This document shows positions 57,398-64,000 of a DNA stretch of 64,000 nucleotides, piece by piece. Position 1 is the stretch's first letter. Each line of letters begins with the position of its first letter. The notes under the pieces are model-generated. The model did no database searches and was not told the DNA's origin. It saw nothing but the letters and a program-made list of their open reading frames with translations. The position numbers were made by a program, and so were the translations under genes. This DNA is from Allobosea lathyri (GTDB lineage Bacteria > Pseudomonadota > Alphaproteobacteria > Rhizobiales > Beijerinckiaceae). Location of the stretch: assembly GCF_900108245.1 (NCBI RefSeq), contig NZ_FNUY01000003.1:541629-605628 (forward strand). Direction: 5' to 3'.

Positions 57398-59005
57398 GTG
57401 TCGGTCATCGAGAGCAAGGTCGATCTGAATTCGGCCGAGACGCGCGCCAATGCCGAGGCGTGGAGCGCATTGCGCGCCGAACTCGGCGAGCGCCGAAGCA
57501 CGGCCGCGCTCGGCGGAAACGCCAAGTCGCGCGAGCGCCATACGTCTCGTGGCAAGCTCCTGCCGCGCGAGCGCGTGCTGCGCCTGCTCGATCCCGGCTC
57601 GGCCTTTCTCGAAATCGGAGCGCTGGCCGCCTTCGACATGTATGAGAAGGACGTGCATGGCGCCGGCATGATCGCCGGTATCGGGCGGGTCGCCGGCCGC
57701 GAGGTCATGGTCGTCTGCAACGATGCCACCATCAAGGGCGGCACCTACTACCCGATGACGGTGAAGAAGCATCTGCGGGCGCAGGAGATCGCCGCCGAGA
57801 ATCGTTTGCCCTGCATCTATCTCGTCGATTCCGGCGGCGCGAACCTGCCTTATCAGACCGACGTCTTTCCCGATCGCGAGCATTTCGGCCGGATCTTCTA
57901 CAATCAGGCCAATCTCTCGGCGCAGGGCATTCCGCAGATCGCCGTCGTCATGGGCTCCTGCACGGCCGGCGGCGCCTATGTCCCTGCGATGTCCGACGAG
58001 ACGATCATCGTCAGGAAGCAGGGCACCATTTTTCTGGGCGGCCCGCCGCTGGTGAAGGCCGCGACCGGCGAGGTCGTTTCGGCGGAGGATCTCGGCGGCG
58101 CCGATGTGCATGCCCGCCTCTCGGGTGTCGCCGACCATTATGCCGGCGACGACACCCATGCGCTGGCCATCGCCAGGCGGATCGCCGCCAATCTCAACAG
58201 CGTCAAGCGCCCCGATATCGACATCGTGGACGCAGTGGAGCCGCTTTATCCGCCTGAGGAACTCGAGGCGGTCGTGCCGACCGACCTCAAGAAGCAATAC
58301 GACATCCGCGAGGTCATCGCCCGGCTCGTCGACGGCTCGGAGTTCGACGAGTTCAAGAAGCTCTACGGCACGACCCTGATCACCGGCTTTGCCCGCATCC
58401 ATGGCATGCCGGTCGGCATCATCGCCAATAACGGCATCCTGTTTTCGGAAAGCGCGCTCAAGGGTGCGCATTTCATCGAATTGTGCTGCCAGCGCCGCAT
58501 TCCCCTGCTGTTCCTGCAGAACATCACCGGCTTCATGGTCGGCCGCGATTTCGAGACGCGCGGCATCGCCAAGGATGGCGCCAAACTGGTGACGGCCGTC
58601 GCCTCGGCGCGCGTGCCGAAAGTCACGGTGCTGGTCGGCGGTTCGTTCGGAGCCGGCAATTACGGCATGTGCGGCCGCGCTTATTCCCCGCGCTTCCTCT
58701 TCACCTGGCCAAACAGCCGCATCTCGGTGATGGGTGGCGAGCAGGCGGCGAGCGTGCTGGCAACCGTGCGCCGCGACAATATCGAGGCCGAGGGCAAGAG
58801 CTGGTCGACCGGCGACGAGGAAGCGTTCAAGGCGCCGATCCGCTCGAAATACGAGGAGGAGGGCTCGCCCTATCACGCCACGGCGCGGCTCTGGGACGAT
58901 GGCATCATCCTGCCCTCGGAAACGCGGCGCGTGCTGGCGCTGGCCTTTTCTGCCTGCCTGAACGCCGAGGTTCCCGAGACGAAGTTCGGCGTGTTCCGGA
59001 TGTAA
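57398..59005 (+). CDS. mccB: 3-Methylcrotonyl-CoA carboxylase, beta subunit
   Basis: A 535-residue carboxyltransferase. The N-terminal half has [29 protein letters not shown] and [65 protein letters not shown], which is specific to MccB. The C-terminal half has [30 protein letters not shown] and [41 protein letters not shown]. It carboxylates 3-methylcrotonyl-CoA in leucine degradation. The start is GTG 57398 with GGGAG in front. The partner mccA and the usual mgm/hmgL genes are not adjacent. Confidence 0.92.
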   Translation: MSVIESKVDLNSAETRANAEAWSALRAELGERRSTAALGGNAKSRERHTSRGKLLPRERVLRLLDPGSAFLEIGALAAFDMYEKDVHGAGMIAGIGRVAGREVMVVCNDATIKGGTYYPMTVKKHLRAQEIAAENRLPCIYLVDSGGANLPYQTDVFPDREHFGRIFYNQANLSAQGIPQIAVVMGSCTAGGAYVPAMSDETIIVRKQGTIFLGGPPLVKAATGEVVSAEDLGGADVHARLSGVADHYAGDDTHALAIARRIAANLNSVKRPDIDIVDAVEPLYPPEELEAVVPTDLKKQYDIREVIARLVDGSEFDEFKKLYGTTLITGFARIHGMPVGIIANNGILFSESALKGAHFIELCCQRRIPLLFLQNITGFMVGRDFETRGIAKDGAKLVTAVASARVPKVTVLVGGSFGAGNYGMCGRAYSPRFLFTWPNSRISVMGGEQAASVLATVRRDNIEAEGKSWSTGDEEAFKAPIRSKYEEEGSPYHATARLWDDGIILPSETRRVLALAFSACLNAEVPETKFGVFRM

Positions 59006-59105
59006 GCGTTCGCGCCTGCGCCGGTCGCGGATCACGCTTCGGCAACACCATCTGCAAAGCGAATGCGCCTGCTTAAAAAAAGGGCAGGAGCACTCTCGCG
59101 CTTGG

Positions 59106-59134
59106 TTGACCACCCCCAGACCGGCCATTAGCGT
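59106..59134 (+). promoter_or_regulatory. Candidate promoter of the NMT1-type ABC operon
   Basis: TTGACC (59106-59111) and TAGCGT (59129-59134) lie 17 bases apart, 34 bases before the first gene of the operon. Judged by eye. Confidence 0.35.
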
Positions 59135-59167
59135 CGGTTTCAACGCATAAAGCAGGGGTTGTTTCAG

Positions 59168-60226
59168 ATGGTCGGTGTGGATCGGGCTGTGTCGGGACTG
59201 GCGCAAGCCGGACGGAGGGCTTTTTGCGCGGCTGCGCTCGGCGGTATTTTGCTGCTGGGCAGCCCGTTGACGGCCGCGGCCCAGACCCCGGTCAAGTTCA
59301 CGCTCGACTGGGTGTTCCAGGGGCCGACCTCGCCCTTCCTCGTCGCGCTCGACAAGGGCTACTACAAGGCCGAGGGGCTGGATGTGACGATGGACCCGGG
59401 GCAGGGCTCTGCCGGCGCGGTGCAGCGTGTCGCGACCGGCGCCTATGATATCGGCTTCTCCGATGTGAACTCGCTGATCGAGTACAACGTCAAGAACCCC
59501 GGCAAGGAGATCCTCTCGGTCTTCATCGCCTATGATTTCCCGCCTTTCGGCGTGCATGCGCTGAAGAAGAGCGGCATCACCAAGCCTGCCGACCTTGCCG
59601 GCAAGAAGCTCGGCGCGCCGGTGTTCGACGCATCGTTCCGGCTGTTTCCGGCCTTCGCCAAGAAGGTCGGGCTCGATCCCGCCAGCGTCACCCATGTCAA
59701 CCTGACGCCGCAGCTGCGCGAGCAGTCGCTGGCGCAGGGCACGGTCGACTTCATCTCGGGCCACTACTTCTCGTCGATCCTCGACCTGAAGGCCCGTGGC
59801 ATTACGGCTGCCGACATCGTCTCGTTCAACTACAGCGACTTCAAGATGGATGTGTATGGCAACGGCATCATCATCTCGCCCGCCATGGCCGCCAAGCCCG
59901 AGCTCGTCACCGGCTTCCTGCGCGCCACTGCAAAGGCCTGGAAGGATGTCGCCGCCAATCCCGCCCTCGGCATTGCCGCCACCAAGAAGCGCGATCCGTT
60001 GATCGACGAGGCGCTGGAGACCGAGCGGCTCAACATGTCCTTGAAGATGAACGTGCTGACCCCCTTCGTGAAGGAGAACGGCATGGGCGATGTCGATCCG
60101 GCGCGCTTCGCCCGTTCGGTCGTCGACGTCGCCGAGGCCTTTGGCCTGCCTGCGGCGCCCGATCCGGCCAAGGTGTTCTCGAACAAGTATCTGCCGCCGA
60201 AGGCCGACCGGATGGTCGCGCCCTGA
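59168..60226 (+). CDS. NMT1/THI5-type ABC transporter substrate-binding protein
   Basis: A 352-residue periplasmic protein with a signal peptide (AGRRAFCAAALGGILLLGSPLTAAAQ). The NMT1 fold shows VKFTLDWVFQGPTSPFLVALDKGYYKAEGLDVTMDPGQGSAGAVQRVATGAYDIGFSDVNSLIEY and ITKPADLAGKKLGAPVFDASFRLFPAFAKKVGLDPASVTHVNLTPQLREQSLAQGTVDFISGHYFSSILDLKARG. Members bind nitrate/sulfonate, taurine or pyrimidine thiamin precursors; the sequence does not decide. No TPP riboswitch was recognised. AGGGG is 9 bases before the ATG. Confidence 0.9.
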   Translation: MVGVDRAVSGLAQAGRRAFCAAALGGILLLGSPLTAAAQTPVKFTLDWVFQGPTSPFLVALDKGYYKAEGLDVTMDPGQGSAGAVQRVATGAYDIGFSDVNSLIEYNVKNPGKEILSVFIAYDFPPFGVHALKKSGITKPADLAGKKLGAPVFDASFRLFPAFAKKVGLDPASVTHVNLTPQLREQSLAQGTVDFISGHYFSSILDLKARGITAADIVSFNYSDFKMDVYGNGIIISPAMAAKPELVTGFLRATAKAWKDVAANPALGIAATKKRDPLIDEALETERLNMSLKMNVLTPFVKENGMGDVDPARFARSVVDVAEAFGLPAAPDPAKVFSNKYLPPKADRMVAP

Positions 60227-60245
60227 CCGACGCTATCCAACTCAG

Positions 60246-60364
60246 CCCTCATCCTGAGGAGCCATTCCCTTGGGAATGGCGTCTCGAAGGATGCTTCAGG
60301 AGGCGCCGGTGATATCTGGATCATCCTTCGAGACGCGAGCCGTGCTCGCTCCTCAGGATGAGGG
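60246..60364. repeat. Palindromic element overlapping the ABC ATPase start
   Basis: Outer arms CCCTCATCCTGAGGAG (60246-60261) and CTCCTCAGGATGAGGG (60349-60364) are perfect 16-base inverted copies; inner arms GCGTCTCGAAGGATG (60279-60293) and CATCCTTCGAGACGC (60322-60336) are perfect 15-base copies. The loop contains the AGGAGG site and GTG start of the downstream ATPase. Confidence 0.88.
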
Positions 60365-61175
60365 CTCGCGCGGTGTTGCCGCCGATGTCTCGCCTCCGCT
60401 CGTCGAACTGCGTCAGGTCAGTCTGGCCTATGGCAGCGGCAAGGAGCGCATGGTCGCGCTGGACGATGCCACGCTGAACATCGCCAAGGGTGAGTTCATC
60501 GCGGTGGTCGGCCCCTCCGGCTGCGGCAAGTCCACGCTGATGAAGCTGGTCACCGGGCTGCTGCCGCCCACGAGCGGCGAGATCAGGGTGCATGGCGTTC
60601 CCGTCAAAGGCCCGATCCGCGGCGTCGGCATGGCCTTCCAGGCGCCGACGCTGATGCCCTGGCGCACGACGCGCGACAACATCCTGCTGCCGCTCGAAGT
60701 CGTGCAGCCTCACAAGCAGCGTTTCCGCGCCAACAAGGCGGAATATGTCGCCCGCGTCGAGGCGCTGCTCGATTCCGTCGGGCTCGGCGGCTTCGGCGAC
60801 AAATATCCCTGGCAGCTTTCGGGCGGCATGCAGCAGCGCTCCAGCCTGTGCCGCGCGCTGATCCACGAGCCCGAGATCCTGATGCTCGACGAGCCCTTCG
60901 GGGCGCTCGACGCCTTCACGCGCGAAGAGCTCTGGGGCGTGATGCAGAAGCTCTGGATGGAGCGCCGTTTCACCGCCGTGCTGGTGACCCATGATTTGCG
61001 CGAGGCGGTCTATCTCGCCGACACCGTCTATGTGATGAGCCGGCGACCCGGGCGCATCGTCAAGGTCCGCAAGATCGAGCTGCCCCGCCCGCGCACGCTG
61101 GAGACCACCTTCGAGATCGGCTTCGTCGACATCGTCCACGAACTGCGCGAATGCATCCACAAGGAGCATGCGTGA
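60309..61175 (+). CDS. ABC transporter ATP-binding protein
   Basis: GTG 60309 is the best start: AGGAGG lies 5 bases before it. The 288-residue product begins with about 18 residues encoded by a palindromic repeat, then LVELRQVSLAYG opens the ATPase. Walker A GPSGCGKST, Q-loop FQAPTLMPWRTTRDNI, signature LSGGMQQRSSLCRAL, Walker B ILMLDEPFGALDAFTREEL and H-loop THDLREAVYL are complete, of the nitrate/taurine (SsuB/TauB) class. Its stop overlaps the permease start (TGATG). Confidence 0.9.
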   Translation: MISGSSFETRAVLAPQDEGSRGVAADVSPPLVELRQVSLAYGSGKERMVALDDATLNIAKGEFIAVVGPSGCGKSTLMKLVTGLLPPTSGEIRVHGVPVKGPIRGVGMAFQAPTLMPWRTTRDNILLPLEVVQPHKQRFRANKAEYVARVEALLDSVGLGGFGDKYPWQLSGGMQQRSSLCRALIHEPEILMLDEPFGALDAFTREELWGVMQKLWMERRFTAVLVTHDLREAVYLADTVYVMSRRPGRIVKVRKIELPRPRTLETTFEIGFVDIVHELRECIHKEHA

Positions 61176-61951
61176 TGACCGACACGCAGCGGCGCATGCT
61201 GCTCATCGCCATGCCCTGGCTGACGATGGCGGCGCTCCTTCTCCTCTGGGAAGGTGCCTGCCGCGTCTTCGACGTGCCCGAGATCCTGGCGCCACGGCCG
61301 ACACGGATCTTCGAGGTCATGGTGCTGCGCTGGGAAATCCTGCTGAAATTCTGCCTGGAGACGCTGGCGACGACGATGACCGGCTTCGTGTTGGCGATCG
61401 GCTTCGGGCTGCTGCTCGGGCTTGCGGTCGGCGCCTCGCCCTTCATCTATTCCGGGCTCTACCCGTTGCTGATCGCCTTCAACGCGATCCCGAAGGTCGC
61501 GATCGTGCCGATCCTGATGATCTGGCTCGGCGTCGGCGCGCTGCCGGCGGTGATCACCGCCTTCGTCATCAGCTTCTTCCCGATCGTCGTGAACGTCGCG
61601 ACGGGGCTGGCGACCATCGAGCCGGAAATGCGCGACGTGATGCGCTCGCTCGGCGCCAGCCAGTGGGAAATCCTGACCAAGGTCGGCGTCCCCCGCGCGA
61701 TGCCTTTCCTGTTCGCCAGCCTGAAGGTCGCGGTGACGCTGGCCTTTGTCGGCTCGGTTCTGTCGGAGACGGTCGGCGGCAATCGCGGCATCGGCTTCCT
61801 GATGCTGTCGGCCGGCGCGCGCAACGATTCGGCGACGACCTTCGCCGGGCTGTTCTCGATCGCGATCATGGGCATCGGCATGTATGCGGCCTGTGCGCTG
61901 GTCGAGCGCCGCATGACCCGCTGGGCCTTTCGCGGGCAGATCGTCAGCTAG
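61175..61951 (+). CDS. ABC transporter permease (SsuC/TauC type)
   Basis: A 258-residue permease with about six membrane helices and the cytoplasmic EAA loop (EPEMRDVMRSLGASQWEILTKVGVPRAMPFLFASLKVAVTLAFVGSVLSE). LLIAFNAIPKVAIVPILMIWLGVG is typical of the BPD_transp family that serves NMT1-type receptors. It completes the three-gene import operon. Confidence 0.92.
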   Translation: MTDTQRRMLLIAMPWLTMAALLLLWEGACRVFDVPEILAPRPTRIFEVMVLRWEILLKFCLETLATTMTGFVLAIGFGLLLGLAVGASPFIYSGLYPLLIAFNAIPKVAIVPILMIWLGVGALPAVITAFVISFFPIVVNVATGLATIEPEMRDVMRSLGASQWEILTKVGVPRAMPFLFASLKVAVTLAFVGSVLSETVGGNRGIGFLMLSAGARNDSATTFAGLFSIAIMGIGMYAACALVERRMTRWAFRGQIVS

Positions 61952-61991
61952 CGTGCTGTTTTCCGTTGGAAACGACGCTTAGTTGACGGGG

Positions 61992-62369
61992 CTACGAGCC
62001 GCCGACCGGCGAAAAGAAGCAGAGCAGTTCGCCGGCATCGTTGATGCAGAGATGCCAATGGCCGTCCGGCGACAGGCGCGCTTTCTGATAGGGGATTTCA
62101 AGGATGAGGGGCTTGCGGCGTTCCGTGGCCCAGATCGGATGATGCCCTGGCGCGATCGTCACGATGTAACCCGATGGGCGCTCGACGACGGCTTCGGGGT
62201 CGATCCGGGCGCAATCTGCGCCGGAGCAGCATTCGAACGGATAGTCCCAGCCGCTGGCGGCTTCATGCGAGCGCGTCTTCGTTGCTCCAGCGGCCAAAAT
62301 CAGCGTCACGCTGACTGAGGCAAGAACTAAGGCAAGAACTGAGGCAAGAACTAAGGCAAGAACGCGCAT
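61992..62369 (-). CDS. Secreted CCSGxDC-motif hypothetical protein
   Basis: The start at 62369 has GAGGACAGGCCG upstream; 125 residues. The signal peptide (MRVLALVLASVLALVLASVSVTLILAAG) is encoded by four copies of a 12-base repeat. The mature part contains WDYPFECCSGADCARI, a motif of a large unnamed Hyphomicrobiales family, VVERPSGYIVTIAPGHH, and DGHWHLCINDAGELLCFFSP with further Cys. Function unknown; the Cys-rich exported form suggests a disulphide-bonded envelope protein. Confidence 0.75.
   Translation of the reverse strand: MRVLALVLASVLALVLASVSVTLILAAGATKTRSHEAASGWDYPFECCSGADCARIDPEAVVERPSGYIVTIAPGHHPIWATERRKPLILEIPYQKARLSPDGHWHLCINDAGELLCFFSPVGGS
62317..62364. repeat. 12-base tandem repeat, four copies, within a signal peptide
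   Basis: RAGGCAAGAACT is repeated at 62317, 62329, 62341 and 62353 (G/A alternating at the first base; the last copy ends in G). On the minus strand it encodes the repeated hydrophobic tetrapeptides of the signal sequence (LVLA/SVLA units). Confidence 0.92.
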
Positions 62370-62984
62370 CGGCCTGTCCTCGCTTCGAAGCTGCCGGCTG
62401 AAGGCGGCGAACATATCGCGCTCAGCGTGGCGGAGCTTAACTGCGTGGAAGCCGATCGTAGTCCGGATAGGCTTGAAAAAGTAGCGCCGCGCCAGTCGGC
62501 GGTTGGCATCTCGGATTAGAGCGCGCTGATTTCCCTCGGAAACATGCCGTCGTCCCGGGCGTGACCCGGGATCCAATCCGGAGCGCTTGCGGTCGATGTT
62601 CAGGCATGGATCCCGGGTCTCCGCGGAGTTTATCCTTGGGCCGACCGAAGGTCGGACCCGAGGGCTGCGCCCGGGATGACCCGCGTTTCCACGAAAATGC
62701 AGCATGCTCTAGCCCCGGCGTGCTGCCTGTTTTGGCGGGATGCGGTGGCGGCTATCGCCACAGAAACAATCGCCCGCCTGCGTCCCTTCTCGATCGCAGC
62801 CCGCATCGTCGGAGTAGTCCGTCGGAGGTAGAGGCTTGGCGCAAATGCCAAATTGAGCGCGGCTCGAGAACAGTTTATCAGTTAACTCATTGGAATGACC
62901 AAGGCTAAAATTTGAAGCGAGAATTTTCAGAATGTAATTAGTAGCTCTGGAGTTGGTCGTCCTCTGGAGCAGGAGGGTGTTGTC
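62370..62984. other. Long intergenic region with dispersed repeat and AT-rich promoter zone
   Basis: 62548-62690 is a composite palindromic repeat: CGTCCCGGGCGTGACCCGGGA, then CATGGATCCCGGGTC and CGGGATGACCCGCG, related to the copy at 28979. The last 120 bases before the Gly-rich gene (from about 62870) are clearly AT-richer than the rest of the window. I see no gene in the 615 bases; short frames there lack binding sites. Confidence 0.6.
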
Positions 62985-64000
62985 GTGCGTTATTTCAAGC
63001 GTAAAATTTTTATTGCCGGACTTCTTGCAACGACTTCGACTTTTTCTTACGCTCAAAGCCCCAATCCGTGGCCTGAATATCATGAGGGTTTCGCAATCAA
63101 CGGCGCTCCAACGCCGCAGCCCTATGGGGCCTGCGAACGCAAGCTCATCAGGAACCTCTGGCTTTGGGAATGCGATCCAGCGGGGCGCAACAGCGCGCCA
63201 CGCCAGACGACCATGGCAATGTCGGGGCCCGGCCTGAGCGACCCGGCTGGAGGCGGCGTGCAATATTACAGCGCCACATCCGCCAATGGTCGCAAAACGC
63301 GTGCGCCCAGCCGAGATTGCATCATCCAGCAATATGACCGCGAACAGCTGTGGGTTTGCCCGCCGCGTTCCACCGCGTCAATCGGCGCCACTGCCTCTGC
63401 ACCTCAAGGCGCCGGGGCCGGCAATGTCCAATATTACAGCGCCGTTGCCTCCAGCGGGAGGCGCACCCGCGCGCCCAACCAGGCGTGTTCTCTTGTCCAG
63501 CAGGGTGGCGGTGAATTCTGGGCGTGCCCGCCATTGACGACGGGAGCCTTGTCTTCGGGAGGTCCGAGCAGCGCCGCGAATTCCGGCGGTGACGGCAGCC
63601 AGGGCGGCGGCGGCCAGGGCGGCGGCGGAAGCGCCTCCAATAATGGATCCGGCGCCGGCGCCGGTGGTGGTACTGGCGGAGGCGCGGGCGGAGGCTCGGG
63701 CGGCGGCGCGGGCGGCGGCGCAGGCGGAGGCTCGGGTGGCGGTTCGGGCGGCGGCGCAGGCGGCGGTTCGGGCGGTGGCACGGGTGGCGGCTCCGGCGGT
63801 GGTTCCGGTGGCGGCTCCGGCGGTGGTTCGGGCGGCGGCTCGGGCGGTGGCACGGGTGGCGGCTCGGGCGGTGGCTCAGGTGGCGGCCATGGCGGTGGCG
63901 GTCATGGTGGTGGCGGAGGTCACGGCGGCGGCGGTCATGGTGGTGGCGGAGGTCACGGTGGCGGCGGTCATGGCGGTGGCGGAGGTCACGGTGGCGGCGG
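62985..64000 (+). CDS. Secreted Gly/His-rich repeat protein, 3' end beyond window
   Basis: Not closed by a stop within the window: 338 codons are seen. GTG 62985 follows AGGAGGG. A signal peptide (KIFIAGLLATTSTFSYAQ) opens it. Then three short Cys modules: CERKLIRNLWLWECDP, and two related ones, VQYYSATSANGRKTRAPSRD and VQYYSAVASSGRRTRAPNQA, each continuing into C...W.CPP. From about residue 190 the protein is GGGS/GGGA/GGGT repeats (about 85 residues), then His-Gly repeats (HGGGG, HGGGGG units) to the edge. The form suggests a surface, matrix or metal-binding protein; no known domain was recognised. Confidence 0.8.
   Translation, partial: MRYFKRKIFIAGLLATTSTFSYAQSPNPWPEYHEGFAINGAPTPQPYGACERKLIRNLWLWECDPAGRNSAPRQTTMAMSGPGLSDPAGGGVQYYSATSANGRKTRAPSRDCIIQQYDREQLWVCPPRSTASIGATASAPQGAGAGNVQYYSAVASSGRRTRAPNQACSLVQQGGGEFWACPPLTTGALSSGGPSSAANSGGDGSQGGGGQGGGGSASNNGSGAGAGGGTGGGAGGGSGGGAGGGAGGGSGGGSGGGAGGGSGGGTGGGSGGGSGGGSGGGSGGGSGGGTGGGSGGGSGGGHGGGGHGGGGGHGGGGHGGGGGHGGGGHGGGGGHGGG

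Noticed and set aside
59006..59167. TPP riboswitch ahead of the NMT1-type operon
   Set aside because: No CTGAGA or equivalent THI-box words present.
57161..59764. An 867-codon open frame antisense to mccB and the binding-protein gene
   Set aside because: Long antisense frames are expected in GC-rich genes with strong third-position bias; the plus strand has an unmistakable MccB. The antisense product is Arg/His/Asp-rich without domains.
63640..63990. Minus-strand Pro-rich frame (PPPEPPPEPP) opposite the Gly-rich gene
   Set aside because: Mirror of GGC/GGT repeats; the plus frame has a signal peptide, Cys modules and a strong ribosome-binding site.

Overview
The window reads as a chromosomal segment of a GC-rich alphaproteobacterium of the order Hyphomicrobiales. 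A Bosea- or Methylobacterium-like organism is my inference. It rests on the alpha-type ribosomal gene order (rplO-secY-adk-rpsM-rpsK-rpoA-rplQ, with no rpmJ and no rpsD before rpoA), rhizobial-style PccA and DmeRF proteins, a GAAC-N7-GAAC type LexA box, and several palindromic intergenic repeats. Most of it is core genome with an accessory metal-resistance block in the middle.

Layout. 1-2.8 kb: 5' end of glpD (minus), pncB and a secreted DUF1444 protein. 2.9-18.9 kb: tuf followed by the S10, spc and alpha ribosomal operons through rplQ, closed by a clear terminator. 19-23.5 kb: a Bug-type solute-binding protein, a BLUF blue-light receptor divergent from an HtrA/Deg protease, and rarA. 23.8-36.5 kb: metal homeostasis. 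This holds divergent copZ/copA, each with a CueR-type promoter, then cueR, dmeRF (Co/Ni efflux), a broken CsoR/RcnR-type regulator, a minus-strand copper operon (small lipoprotein, outer-membrane efflux protein, multicopper oxidase, cupredoxin, CusF-like protein, a small cysteine protein, DUF411), and a two-component system upstream of it. 36.6-46.6 kb: crcB, an RluC/D-type pseudouridine synthase, a secreted cysteine-repeat protein behind two LexA boxes, a HAD phosphatase, pccA, a GST-like protein, an LprI-like protein, a YdcF-like protein and small unknowns. 46.6-59 kb: an ABC exporter, a GGCT-like protein, isovaleryl-CoA dehydrogenase, a ZntB/CorA-type transporter, two tandem GH25 lysozymes, mgtE, tRNA-Leu(GAG), an orphan fliN, lipB and mccB. 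59.1-62 kb: an NMT1-type ABC importer. 62-64 kb: a small CCSGxDC protein and the start of a large Gly/His-rich secreted protein that runs off the window.

How the genes work together. Copper is handled in two layers. The cytoplasm has CopZ, CopA and CueR; the periplasm has the oxidase, cupredoxin, CusF-like and efflux set, probably under the adjacent response regulator and kinase. DmeRF adds cobalt/nickel efflux. IVD and MccB serve leucine breakdown and PccA serves propionyl-CoA carboxylation, but their partner subunits and genes are not in the window. The most unusual observations are the perfect LexA boxes over the promoter of a secreted PsiF-like protein, the Gly/His-rich repeat protein at the right edge, and a palindromic repeat that supplies the ribosome-binding site and first codons of an ABC ATPase.
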